Source of the DNA: Saprospiraceae bacterium
GTDB lineage: Bacteria > Bacteroidota > Bacteroidia > Chitinophagales > Saprospiraceae
Reading direction: 5' to 3'
Length of the DNA stretch: 64,000 nucleotides
Assembly: GCA_020631235.1 (NCBI GenBank)
Contig: JAHDHQ010000003.1
Span: forward strand, 172,450-236,449
The stretch's first letter is position 1; each line of letters begins with the position of its first letter. The notes under the pieces were generated by a model. That model ran no database searches. It saw nothing but the letters and a program-made list of their open reading frames with translations, and was not told the origin of the DNA. Below, piece after piece: positions 34,728 to 43,337 of the stretch. The translations under genes and the position numbers were made by a program.

Positions 34728-35450
34728 ATGAAATTAAAATTATTTCCAATTCTAATAGTAGCTCTATTTTTTATCAGTTGCAATGACAATGAACATCTGT
34801 TAAGCAAATTTGGTGAAATAAAAACTCAAATAGAATCAAATGATTGGGAAGGCTTAGTCAAGAATTTAGATAAGAAATCCATTGCTTATTTAGAAATGAT
34901 TACTGATACTTCCAATTTGAAATATGAAGTACTCAAGGAAAAAGCCAAAAAGTTTGACTTGCAACATTATTCTATTCAATACTTATTTGATTTTGGTGGT
35001 TTTGCAGATTCAATGGACAATAAATATGATGCGCTTTTCTTGTACTATAAAGTCTCAGGAGTACCTATTTTTGATATCATTTCGGAACAGTTATTACTAG
35101 AAGACGAAACTAAAACAGGAGGAGAAAACTATGTGACCCTAGCACGCAAAGTCGCAGACCAAAAATACATTACAAAAAAGATACTATTCGTTAAAGAAGG
35201 TGATGAATACAAGCTCAATTTTTTATCCATTTTTAGTCGTCACGAAAAAGATTTAGCTTCTGCTGTTAGAAGGTATAAGAAAAGATATCTACATAAACCT
35301 CCAGCGGAATTATTAGAAAACCCAATAGTGGATCTGACAAAAAAATATGATCCTTTGTATATGTATATGCATTATTCTCAAAAAAGTGATTTACAGCCTA
35401 AGGAATATTATTATAAAAGAAATTTAGCAAAGAGGAAACGAATCCAGTAA
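34728..35450 (+). CDS. Putative lipoprotein, unknown function
   Basis: 240 aa. Lipoprotein signal with lipobox FFISC (Cys18). The mature protein is helical and charged, with LVKNLDKKSIAYLEMITDTSNL and, near the end, a very basic KRYKKRYLHKP; no known domain is recognised. The topology suggests a periplasm- or outer-membrane-facing lipoprotein. It stands alone between dcd and the leftward oxidoreductase gene. An imperfect inverted repeat GCCTAAT/ATTAGGC (35451-35519) follows its stop. Confidence 0.7.
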   Translation: MKLKLFPILIVALFFISCNDNEHLLSKFGEIKTQIESNDWEGLVKNLDKKSIAYLEMITDTSNLKYEVLKEKAKKFDLQHYSIQYLFDFGGFADSMDNKYDALFLYYKVSGVPIFDIISEQLLLEDETKTGGENYVTLARKVADQKYITKKILFVKEGDEYKLNFLSIFSRHEKDLASAVRRYKKRYLHKPPAELLENPIVDLTKKYDPLYMYMHYSQKSDLQPKEYYYKRNLAKRKRIQ

Positions 35451-35534
35451 GCCTAATTATTAAACCTCGATACTACTGGTGTAGTTCTACTATCTAACCA
35501 AGAGATCTGTTGATTAGGCAAGATTTAAAATATT

Positions 35535-36113
35535 CTAGCTGTTTTTTATACCCAAGCGCTCTATTTTATCGAGCCATTTTTTTCGAAAGGACGGTGTAGA
35601 TAAACGCAATGGTCCTATGGTAGTTATTTTTACTGATTTAACACCGATAAATTGCATGGTCAGTTTTTTCATAGCATAATGACTGGGTGATTTATTAATC
35701 AATCGATAATACCAAGATGGCTGATCTAAAGTGCATATAATTCTACTGGTTTTGCCTGTAAAATATTTATCCCACCATACAGACCCTTCTCTTTTCTTAA
35801 ATGCGAATCCAGGTAGAAAAACACGATCAATAAAGCCTTTCATTATGGCAGGAACTGAGCCCCACCAGACAGGGTAGATCCAGACAATGTGATCTGCCCA
35901 TCTGAGTTTTTCTTGAGCCATGAGTAAATCAGGTTCTAGTTCGGTTCTTTTTCTGTATCCATACTGTAAGTTAGGATTGAAATCTAATGCATTAATGTTA
36001 ATGGTTTTGAACGGAGCGCCTGAAGACTGTACGCCGGTAATATAGGCTTTAGCTAAGGCAAAATTGAAACTTTCTTTATCTGGATGGCCATTGATAATTA
36101 AAATATTTTTCAT
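35535..36113 (-). CDS. NAD(P)H-dependent oxidoreductase, flavodoxin-like (KefF/MdaB type)
   Basis: 192 aa, FMN/FAD-binding quinone reductase fold. Motifs: ILIINGHPDKESFNFALA at the N terminus (phosphate-binding loop), WADHIVWIYPVWWGSVPAIMKGFIDRVFLPGFAF (NQO1/KefF signature). It probably reduces quinones by two electrons in electrophile or redox stress. The upstream co-directional Crp-family gene (56-nt gap) is the likely regulator. Confidence 0.88.
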   Translation of the reverse strand: MKNILIINGHPDKESFNFALAKAYITGVQSSGAPFKTININALDFNPNLQYGYRKRTELEPDLLMAQEKLRWADHIVWIYPVWWGSVPAIMKGFIDRVFLPGFAFKKREGSVWWDKYFTGKTSRIICTLDQPSWYYRLINKSPSHYAMKKLTMQFIGVKSVKITTIGPLRLSTPSFRKKWLDKIERLGIKNS

Positions 36114-36168
36114 TGTTCTTATTTGCTTTAAAATTCAGATTTTTAAAGAACAAAAACATTGATATAGA

Positions 36169-36753
36169 TCAATTTCCTGCTAGAGATTTTCTTACACGAC
36201 TTAGTGTTTCCATAGTTATGCCAAGATAGGAGGCTATGTGTTTTAAAGCTACTTTATGGGTAATACCTGGATGTATAGACTCTATTTGAATATATCTTTC
36301 TTCAGCGGTATGAAACAAAATAGAAGATATCCTTTGTCTCTGTTTAAGCATGGTATCCGTGACGATGTTACGTATTAATCGTTCAAAGTCATGAAACTGA
36401 TCAGATATCTGTTCTATGGCGTTTTTAGATACTTCGGCTATAATAGAATTATCTAAAGCTTCTATGTAGTGTGGGCTAGGTTTACCATCGAAAAAACTGA
36501 CAATCGAGCTGATACATTCATTGTCAAAAGCAAACCAATCTGAAATATCTTTTCCATTATGCAGATAATAGGCTCTGGCACTGCCTTGAATGATAAAATA
36601 TACTTTCGATGCGTACTGTCCTTCTTTAACGATGGTTTCTCCTTTTTCGTAAGACTTTATTTCCATTGTACTTATGAGTGCTTCAAAACACTTTGCTGAA
36701 AGTGGAGCATAGTTTTGTTCTATTATATTGATAAGACTAGAAGGATCTATCAC
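36169..36753 (-). CDS. Crp/Fnr-family transcriptional regulator
   Basis: 194 aa. A cyclic-nucleotide-binding-like beta-roll (about 20-115: EKGETIVKEGQYASKVYFIIQGSARAYY) precedes a C-terminal helix-turn-helix (about 160-190: VALKHIASYLGITMETLSRVRKSL). No Fnr-type cysteine cluster is present. The first start in frame giving full length is GTG at 36753. Related Bacteroidota regulators control a neighbouring oxidoreductase, which fits the gene immediately downstream. Confidence 0.9.
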   Translation of the reverse strand: MIDPSSLINIIEQNYAPLSAKCFEALISTMEIKSYEKGETIVKEGQYASKVYFIIQGSARAYYLHNGKDISDWFAFDNECISSIVSFFDGKPSPHYIEALDNSIIAEVSKNAIEQISDQFHDFERLIRNIVTDTMLKQRQRISSILFHTAEERYIQIESIHPGITHKVALKHIASYLGITMETLSRVRKSLAGN

Positions 36754-36879
36754 AGTAAATGTTTGTTTTAATCTGTATAAAATTATCCTTCATTAAAGGA
36801 CTAGAGGCTATTTAATGATATAAATAAGCATCAAAGGCATACTTACAAGATAGTAAAAACGACATTGAACCGCATAAAA

Positions 36880-36907
36880 AAAGCCCGCTCATAAACGAGC
36901 AGGCTTT
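36880..36907 (-). terminator. Terminator after the TM-helix channel gene
   Basis: AAAGCCTGCTC / GAGCGGGCTTT on the minus strand (11 bp with one U-G wobble) around a TTTAT-type loop, followed by a T-tract. The wobble forms only in the leftward RNA, matching the gene direction. Confidence 0.85.
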
Positions 36908-36937
36908 CTATATTTTTATTTAGTATGGAAAGGCTTC

Positions 36938-38095
36938 TTAAAACTTGTCTAAGAATTTACCCATTTGCTTTCCAGCAGCATCTCGTCCACCAAGTCCGAA
37001 AGATAAAGCGAAAGCTACTGCTACAGCACCTAATGTCAATCCAAATGCAAGGTTAACAATGTCGTCTGCTAAGCCCATATATTTTAAAGCCATAGCTAGG
37101 AATAATCCTAAAGTTGCAAATCTAGCAATCGATGCCATAGCTGGAGAGTCAGAATTCTTGAAGTAATCACTTACTAATTGTGAAAGTTTATTACCGATTA
37201 AAAGAATCAAACCACCGAAAAGAATATTTCCAGCCATACCTACAATGTTGTTTAGGATGTCTGTCAATTGTGTAAATCCTAATTTATCTACTGCAGTCAT
37301 CAAACCGAAAACCATAATGAATGCATATAAACCATTTGCAACGATATTAGCAAGTGATGAACCGTTCGTCAAAGAACCAATACCCATATTTGCAGCATGC
37401 TTATCGATGTTTAGGTTTACAAGTAGTTCTCTTACAATACCCACAACAAACTTACCAACGATGTAGAATACACCTAAAATAATACCTGCTGCAATAATAT
37501 TTGGAATAGCATCGAATAATGATGTCAACATATTTTTTGCAGGATCAGAAATCATTTTCATGTTTAATGTATCCAAAGCCACTAATAAAATAGGGAAGAA
37601 AACGATAACAAAAACGATTTGCTTAATAAGACCTGTAAGGTCAAAATCTCTACTTAAACCGTATTTATCCGTATACTTTTCTACTGTACCAGAAACAAAA
37701 CCCATTGCTTCCTTTGCGATATTTGCTAAAGTATAACCCACAAATCCAATGATACCTGCTGCGAAAATGTTAGGAATAAATCCAGTGATTTCGTTAAGCA
37801 TGTTTTGTAATGGAGCCAAAGCATTGCTTATACCCATCATGTTTAAAACCGCTAATAAAACGAAAACAACGATTAAGTAATAAACTAGTTTGCTGATGGT
37901 TTTAGACATAGAAAAAGAAGAAGAACTAAATCTGCTATCTAATCCACTGCTTCTGATTGCTTTAGCCGTTAATCTTCTTAGGGCTCCTGCAATAAATAAA
38001 CCTACAATAAGTAGTAACAATGCTGAGAGAACGTTTGGCAATACTGTGCCGAATCTGGAGGATAAAGACTCCATTCCTTGAGTTAAAAAATCCAT
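36938..38095 (-). CDS. Mechanosensitive-channel-related protein with repeated conserved TM helices
   Basis: 385 aa, about ten membrane segments. It contains several copies of the 'mechanosensitive ion channel, conserved TM helix' motif: FIPNIFAAGIIGFVGYTLAN, AIPNIIAAGIILGVFYIVGK and MAGNILFGGLILLIGNKLSQ. The beta-domain that forms the cytoplasmic vestibule of MscS is missing, which makes it CmpX-like. It may gate ions under membrane tension or organise the membrane (inference). Monocistronic with its own terminator. Confidence 0.82.
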   Translation of the reverse strand: MDFLTQGMESLSSRFGTVLPNVLSALLLLIVGLFIAGALRRLTAKAIRSSGLDSRFSSSSFSMSKTISKLVYYLIVVFVLLAVLNMMGISNALAPLQNMLNEITGFIPNIFAAGIIGFVGYTLANIAKEAMGFVSGTVEKYTDKYGLSRDFDLTGLIKQIVFVIVFFPILLVALDTLNMKMISDPAKNMLTSLFDAIPNIIAAGIILGVFYIVGKFVVGIVRELLVNLNIDKHAANMGIGSLTNGSSLANIVANGLYAFIMVFGLMTAVDKLGFTQLTDILNNIVGMAGNILFGGLILLIGNKLSQLVSDYFKNSDSPAMASIARFATLGLFLAMALKYMGLADDIVNLAFGLTLGAVAVAFALSFGLGGRDAAGKQMGKFLDKF

Positions 38096-38185
38096 ATTAA
38101 CCTATATTATTTTAATTAGTCAAAAAATCAGTTATAATGTTAAGACTAGATAAAATGGATAGGTCACACTATTTTTAAGAAAAAA

Positions 38186-38494
38186 TTAAGATTTTATGAT
38201 CTGCTCTTGCCAAGCAAGTACTCCGCCTAAGACATTTCGGACATTTTTAAAGCCCGATTGCATCATTAATTGCTTAGCATTACCGCTGCGAGCGCCTGAT
38301 CTACAATGGACGATAACTTCTTTTTCTTTATAATCTTCAAGTTCATCTAACTGGCTCATTAGATTTCCTAAAGGGATTAATTTGGCGTTTAGGTTAAACT
38401 GCTCATATTCGTGAACTTCTCTGACATCTAGGAAGAGAAAATCGTCTCCACGATCTATTTTTTGCTTTAACTCGATTACGTCTATATCTTTCAT
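38186..38494 (-). CDS. Rhodanese-like domain protein
   Basis: 102 aa from the ATG at 38494, whose first base overlaps the TAA of the PASTA gene (TAATG, translational coupling). The single rhodanese domain has active Cys in IVHCRSGARSGNA and the LFLDVREVHEYEQFNL motif. It can carry persulfide sulfur; partner unknown. Third gene of the Ddl-PASTA-rhodanese operon; the upstream TTG alternative adds three residues. Confidence 0.9.
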   Translation of the reverse strand: MKDIDVIELKQKIDRGDDFLFLDVREVHEYEQFNLNAKLIPLGNLMSQLDELEDYKEKEVIVHCRSGARSGNAKQLMMQSGFKNVRNVLGGVLAWQEQIIKS

Positions 38495-39282
38495 TATTGA
38501 CAATCTTGTGGTTTTTCTTGTTGTATGGTTAGATTAAACATTCTACCCATAGGCACCGTTTGTACAGTCTCTGGGCTAGGATATTGTTCGATTATGTAAG
38601 CTGAGTTAATGTCTGACACTGGTCCTACTTCTTTAACCTCACCTAACTTTAACTGGCTCGACTCTAAAATAAATTGTGCAGCAGCAAAGGTATTGCATAC
38701 GAGATTAGGTACGCCGGTTTCTCCACCTCCTCTTTGGCTAATGACAAATGATAGAGTATCTCCTTTTTCGATAGCTACTTTTCGTTTTTCTACATTTTTA
38801 GTAATGATGGCTTGCCCTTTGTACCAGACCTCCAAAATATGATTAGGCTCTCCTGGATCATATTTTCTACTTTTTATCTTGCTGCCTATTTCAGCATATC
38901 CTAACTCGGTTTTTTTGCTATCGTAATCTTGACCGTACATCACTCCTAGACTTCCTACTTCGATTACATCTGCATCAAACTTTGTTACAGTAACATACAC
39001 TTTCCGGTTTTCTTTGACTTTAGCGTCTTTCTTCGGATTTTGCCGAGTAATAATGCCTCCTCTTTGCCCGACAATATGTATGGAATCGTTAACAATTATT
39101 TCAAAACTTTTTTCTTTGGCATCTTCAGTTGCTTCACTGATGTGCATGCCTACATAATCAGGTAAAACTAACTGTTGACCATGATTTGTATAGCTTTTTA
39201 GCCAGAAGTTTAAGCCTAGAAATAGCAAGAGCAAAATAAAGGCTATGATGAGTAGATGTTTTATAAATTGTTTAAAGCTCAA
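38494..39282 (-). CDS. PASTA-domain membrane protein
   Basis: 262 aa. One N-terminal membrane helix (about 8-30: HLLIIAFILLLLFLGLNFWL) with the rest extracytoplasmic, built of three PASTA repeats (about 38-105, 106-180, 182-255; e.g. VLPDYVGMHISEATEDAKEK, GVPNLVCNTFAAAQFILESS). PASTA domains bind peptidoglycan or muropeptides. There is no kinase or penicillin-binding domain. The start is a TTG 5 nt after the ddl stop, as no ATG fits the helix. Its coupling to a D-Ala-D-Ala ligase suggests a role in wall synthesis. Confidence 0.85.
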   Translation of the reverse strand: MSFKQFIKHLLIIAFILLLLFLGLNFWLKSYTNHGQQLVLPDYVGMHISEATEDAKEKSFEIIVNDSIHIVGQRGGIITRQNPKKDAKVKENRKVYVTVTKFDADVIEVGSLGVMYGQDYDSKKTELGYAEIGSKIKSRKYDPGEPNHILEVWYKGQAIITKNVEKRKVAIEKGDTLSFVISQRGGGETGVPNLVCNTFAAAQFILESSQLKLGEVKEVGPVSDINSAYIIEQYPSPETVQTVPMGRMFNLTIQQEKPQDCQ

Positions 39283-39286
39283 GATA

Positions 39287-41956
39287 TTAGGTCTTAGTGA
39301 TTGAATTTCTTTTTATACCGTACTGCAATATTTGGTCAATAAAATTAAAAGGTTTGTAGTTATTTAATGCTGATTGATGAAAAATTGCTGTTGCTGGCGT
39401 CATTCCAGGTAATGAATTAATCTCAATGATAATGGTTTCGATGGTATTTTCATCAAAGATTCTCACAAAAGCATCTATCCGGCAATATCCATCCACATCC
39501 AAAATTTCGGCTGCGCGCTTTAAATCAGAACGTACTTTATCCGCTACTTTATTGTAATCGATGCTTCCTACTGCAAATCTAGCGGGTGTGATGTTTTGCC
39601 CTTCTCCTGCTAAAAATTTTTCTTCTAGACTAAGGATTTCACTGCCTGCTAATGCCTCGGAAGGATGGAAAGTTTCGTATTCTATTTTGCCTTCTTGTTG
39701 ATGAGTGATCATACCACCTGTGATTTCAAGAAACTTTTGTGCGCCATTTGATTCTATGAGAGCTTCGGCTAAAACTTCAGATTTTCTTGGGAACTCTTCT
39801 TTTGGTTTTAAAGAGAGTATAGTTGCATTTTGTGGTTCAATGTCGAGTTCAGATCTAAACATCGTGTCTAGGTAGGCTGACAGTTGATTATCATTTTTTA
39901 TGAGTTTTACGGCTGAGCTACACCCATCATCTAATGGTTTCAGAATAAATGGATAGTTAAAAGTGGCATTGAGTGAAGCCATCATTTTTTTAGGTGCTTT
40001 TAAGTAATCTTCTTTATGATAGACACGTTGCTCAGTGACCTTAAAACCATGTTTTTTAAGGGTTTGTAAGGTGTTATATTTATTAATCGTGATATTTGCG
40101 GAGTGCGGTAAACTGCCGTTAAATGGAATCTGCTGTTTTACTAATAGCTTTTGTAAAGTTCCGTCTTCTCCTGGTCGTCCGTGGAGGGCAATAAATACGA
40201 GATCTACATATTTTTTAAGATGGTGTTTATCCAGTTTTTTTGGTTCAAGGACGGTATAATTTGAACGGTATTTTTCGATGAGTGTGGCTGATTCTTGTTT
40301 TAAATTTTCGGTTATGGCGTGCTTTTTAAAGTGAATGATATTATCTCTGATATCATCTGCATTATCTTTTAAAAGCAAATGGATCGGGATCTGATAAAGA
40401 TCAAAATCTTCTCCATTAGCGGCTAAGAAAATGGGTATTGCTTCGTATTTGGATGATGAGGCTAATTTTTCATACACATTTCGGCCACTCTCTACAGAAA
40501 TATGGCGTTCGAAAGAATAACCACCTAGCACAATGCCCACTTTTTGTTTGATCTGTGCTGCATTTTTTTGTGCTTCAATGCCTAAATCTATGCTTTTCAA
40601 TAAATCCTTGTACTTGTGAGGTTTGGTGGCACTTCTTAACCTTTCAGCTACTGAATTTCTTATGATGAAATTTAGAAACTGTGAGGGGTTCCACCCAACT
40701 TCAGCGGCTTGATGGAAGAAGAAAGATGAAGGCAGCATTCCAGAAGTAGTATTGGGATCATTTAGAAAGATTTTCCCTTCACTATCGTAGAATCCATCAA
40801 TTCTCGCATAAGTGTGGAAATTAAAGGCTTCAAACAGTTCGATGCATTTAGCTTGGATGGTTTCTATCGTATTTAGTTCAAGGTCTATCGGTGTTTTTTT
40901 TCGAGATAAGCCAGGCATATACTTGCTTCTGTAATCAAACACTTCTTGCCCTTTCATTATTTCAGTGGGAGGAAGCGCTACTGATTTTCCTTCTTCATCT
41001 CTGATGACAATACAAGAGAATTCTTTACCTTCTATAAAACCTTCAATTAAAACTTCCACTTCACTATCTAAGCCTTGCAGAACGAGTTTGTCTTCTTCTG
41101 ATGTATTGAGAGCAACTAAAAGATCTTCTGGGTGATAGATATGTTTACCATTTATTGATAAAGGCAATCCGACACTTTCACGGATATCAGTTATTCTCCT
41201 AATTTCAGCTAGCTTATTTGATAAGTCCATTTCACGCCATGCAGACAAATGGATAGTCTCTTTAAAAAACGCCTTGTTTATGAGTTGTTCGTAGGCATCG
41301 TAATTAGCTTCTTTTAGTATAGAAACACCAATCGAAGATCCTTGATGAGCGGGGCGAATTACACATGGAAATCCTATTTTCTCTTGAGTAATTTTAAAGA
41401 ATGAGGAGTAATCATTTGTGTTCTTGGGTATACTTAAGCTTGGTTTTGATTCGAAGCCAAGTAAGGGCATCCATTCCTTTTGGATGGATTTATTAATACC
41501 TATGGCTGAAGGTAAAATACCAGATCCAGTATATGGTATGTCTAAATAGTCGAGCAAACCTTGGATAGAACCGTCTTCGCCTTTTGCACCATGAAGCGCT
41601 AAAAAAGCTACATCGATTAAATTTTTGAGTGATTCCAGTGAAATACGACTACCTACACTTTCTATGATTTTCCGATATTGGTCATCATCCAGGTCTCTTA
41701 TAGACTCCAGATATATTTGAAAATTATTTGGGGAAGGAGGAATAAAATCCACGGGTGGATAAAAATCTCGAATGCTACCTTTATAAATATATTTCCAATC
41801 TAGTTCAATCAATGTGCCCTTAGAATCTACAAAAATCGGGATGGGTTCGAATAAACTCTTATCCAAATTATCATAGACAGTTCTACCTCCTGCAAACGAT
41901 ATTTCACGTTCTCGAGAAGGACCACCAAAAAATATCCCAACCTTTATTTTTTCCAT
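39287..41956 (-). CDS. Tandem double D-alanine--D-alanine ligase fusion
   Basis: 889 aa in one frame, about 2.5 times a normal Ddl. Copy 1 (about 1-440): FFGGPSREREIS (Glu16), LHGAKGEDGS, HQGSSIGVSIL, DYRSKYM, ARID (386), then NDPNTTSGM where canonical Ddl has ExNxxPGM. Copy 2 (about 471-885): VLGGYSFERHIS, LHGRPGEDGT, DDGCSSAV, SLEEKF in the lid, CRID (827) and the canonical EINSLPGMT (845-853). The two halves resemble each other, as after duplication. Ddl joins D-Ala for peptidoglycan. Copy 1 has altered the metal/phosphate loop and copy 2 the lid Tyr and serine loop, so each may be specialised. A -7 promoter box precedes it and PASTA and rhodanese genes follow. Confidence 0.88.
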   Translation of the reverse strand: MEKIKVGIFFGGPSREREISFAGGRTVYDNLDKSLFEPIPIFVDSKGTLIELDWKYIYKGSIRDFYPPVDFIPPSPNNFQIYLESIRDLDDDQYRKIIESVGSRISLESLKNLIDVAFLALHGAKGEDGSIQGLLDYLDIPYTGSGILPSAIGINKSIQKEWMPLLGFESKPSLSIPKNTNDYSSFFKITQEKIGFPCVIRPAHQGSSIGVSILKEANYDAYEQLINKAFFKETIHLSAWREMDLSNKLAEIRRITDIRESVGLPLSINGKHIYHPEDLLVALNTSEEDKLVLQGLDSEVEVLIEGFIEGKEFSCIVIRDEEGKSVALPPTEIMKGQEVFDYRSKYMPGLSRKKTPIDLELNTIETIQAKCIELFEAFNFHTYARIDGFYDSEGKIFLNDPNTTSGMLPSSFFFHQAAEVGWNPSQFLNFIIRNSVAERLRSATKPHKYKDLLKSIDLGIEAQKNAAQIKQKVGIVLGGYSFERHISVESGRNVYEKLASSSKYEAIPIFLAANGEDFDLYQIPIHLLLKDNADDIRDNIIHFKKHAITENLKQESATLIEKYRSNYTVLEPKKLDKHHLKKYVDLVFIALHGRPGEDGTLQKLLVKQQIPFNGSLPHSANITINKYNTLQTLKKHGFKVTEQRVYHKEDYLKAPKKMMASLNATFNYPFILKPLDDGCSSAVKLIKNDNQLSAYLDTMFRSELDIEPQNATILSLKPKEEFPRKSEVLAEALIESNGAQKFLEITGGMITHQQEGKIEYETFHPSEALAGSEILSLEEKFLAGEGQNITPARFAVGSIDYNKVADKVRSDLKRAAEILDVDGYCRIDAFVRIFDENTIETIIIEINSLPGMTPATAIFHQSALNNYKPFNFIDQILQYGIKRNSITKT

Positions 41957-41973
41957 TGCTTCACGAATATTGG

Positions 41974-41981
41974 CAAAATTA
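41974..41981 (-). promoter_or_regulatory. -7 promoter box (TAATTTTG) for the Ddl-PASTA-rhodanese operon
   Basis: TAnnTTTG match on the minus strand, 18 nt before the ATG of the tandem Ddl gene. Confidence 0.5.
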
Positions 41982-42044
41982 ATATTATAAGAAAGTTTAA
42001 AGTATATTTTTACGTTTTACATACGATTGTTTTAAAAACGAAGC

Positions 42045-43337
42045 TTGAACAAAGAAATTTTAAGGCTGGCCGTTCCTAATATTCTAAGCAATATTTCTAT
42101 TCCTTTGATATCCACTGTGGACACGATTTTAATGGGTCATTTGTCCTCATTACATTTGGGGGCTGTTGGTGCAGGAGCCATGGTGTTTAATTTCGTTTAT
42201 TGGAATTTTGGTTTTTTGCGGATGGGAACTACTGGGATTACTGCCCAAGCATTTGGTGAGCAGTCTCCTACAAAGATCTTAGATACTTTGTTAAGAGCTA
42301 GTGTGACTGCTGTAGGGATTGCGCTCCTTTTAATTGTATTTGCTATACCCATCTGTAATGGCAGTTTATGGGCAATGAATATAGGTGTAGAACAACAAGC
42401 ATTAGTGCGGGAGTATTTTTTTATACGAGTGGTGGCCGCTCCCGCTTCGTTACTTATCTATGTTATTAGTGGTTGGTATTTCGGTCTCCAGGATGCTATT
42501 ACTCCACTTAAAATGACTCTGGCGGTTAATGTATCCAACATTTGCATAAGTATCCTTTTAGTCAAATATATGGATATGGGTTTGCGAGGTGTAGCTTGGG
42601 GTACAGTCATGGCTCAGTACATAGGAGTCTTAGTAGCTTTGTTGTTTTTATTTACGAAGTACAAGGATTATTTCAAGCATTTATTTTGGTCAAGATTGTG
42701 GAAAAAAGAAGATTTTTTGCGCTTTCTACATATCAATAGAGATATCTTTTTGAGGACGATATTTTTAGCGACGGCCTTTTTCTTTTTTCATTCCCAATCG
42801 GCAAAAGATGGTGCTTTGTTTCTTGCGGTCAATGTCATACTCATTCAATTAATAAATTGGATGTCTTATGGAGTAGATGGATTTGCTTTTGCAGCTGAGA
42901 GCATGGTAGGAAAATATGTGGGTGCAAAAGACACATTTAGTGTTAGGCAATCTATCAAGTATGCGATGGTTTGGGGTTTAGGATTAGCTCTGTTATACAG
43001 TTTATTTTACGGTTTGTTTTATCAGCAGATTATAGAAATCTTCAATAAAGAGCCAGAAGTTTGGCTTTTAGCAAAATCCTTCCGGTGGTTGGTTGTTTTA
43101 TTGCCTATTATCGCTTTTGCATGTTATATCTGGGATGGAATTTTTGTAGGTATGACAGCTTCAAAATCTATGCGAAACTCCATGTTTTTTGCTTTTGTGC
43201 TTTACATTGGTTTATATTATCTTCTTGAGGCATATTCTCCTTTGTATGCTATATGGATTGCCCTTTTTGTTTTTCTGTTTTCGAGAGGAGTTTTCCAAAG
43301 TTATTTGTTTAGAAAACATGGTTTAGATTTAAAATAG
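42045..43337 (+). CDS. MATE-family multidrug/metabolite efflux transporter
   Basis: 430 aa, about 12 TM helices. The N-terminal motif ILRLAVPNILSNISIPLISTVDTILMGHLSSLHLGAVGAG is characteristic of DinF-like MATE proteins. It exports cations or toxic organic compounds using Na+ or H+. The first in-frame start is TTG at 42045, which gives a natural N terminus (NKEILRLAVP); no upstream ATG fits. Its 3' end overlaps the convergent barrel gene by 9 nt. Confidence 0.9.
   Translation: MNKEILRLAVPNILSNISIPLISTVDTILMGHLSSLHLGAVGAGAMVFNFVYWNFGFLRMGTTGITAQAFGEQSPTKILDTLLRASVTAVGIALLLIVFAIPICNGSLWAMNIGVEQQALVREYFFIRVVAAPASLLIYVISGWYFGLQDAITPLKMTLAVNVSNICISILLVKYMDMGLRGVAWGTVMAQYIGVLVALLFLFTKYKDYFKHLFWSRLWKKEDFLRFLHINRDIFLRTIFLATAFFFFHSQSAKDGALFLAVNVILIQLINWMSYGVDGFAFAAESMVGKYVGAKDTFSVRQSIKYAMVWGLGLALLYSLFYGLFYQQIIEIFNKEPEVWLLAKSFRWLVVLLPIIAFACYIWDGIFVGMTASKSMRNSMFFAFVLYIGLYYLLEAYSPLYAIWIALFVFLFSRGVFQSYLFRKHGLDLK

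Noticed and set aside
39287-41956. Tandem Ddl as two genes joined by an assembly or sequencing error
   Set aside because: The join is a continuous, plausible linker (about residues 435-470) with no leftover start or ribosome site, and both halves are diverged from each other, so a true fusion is more likely; still listed for checking.
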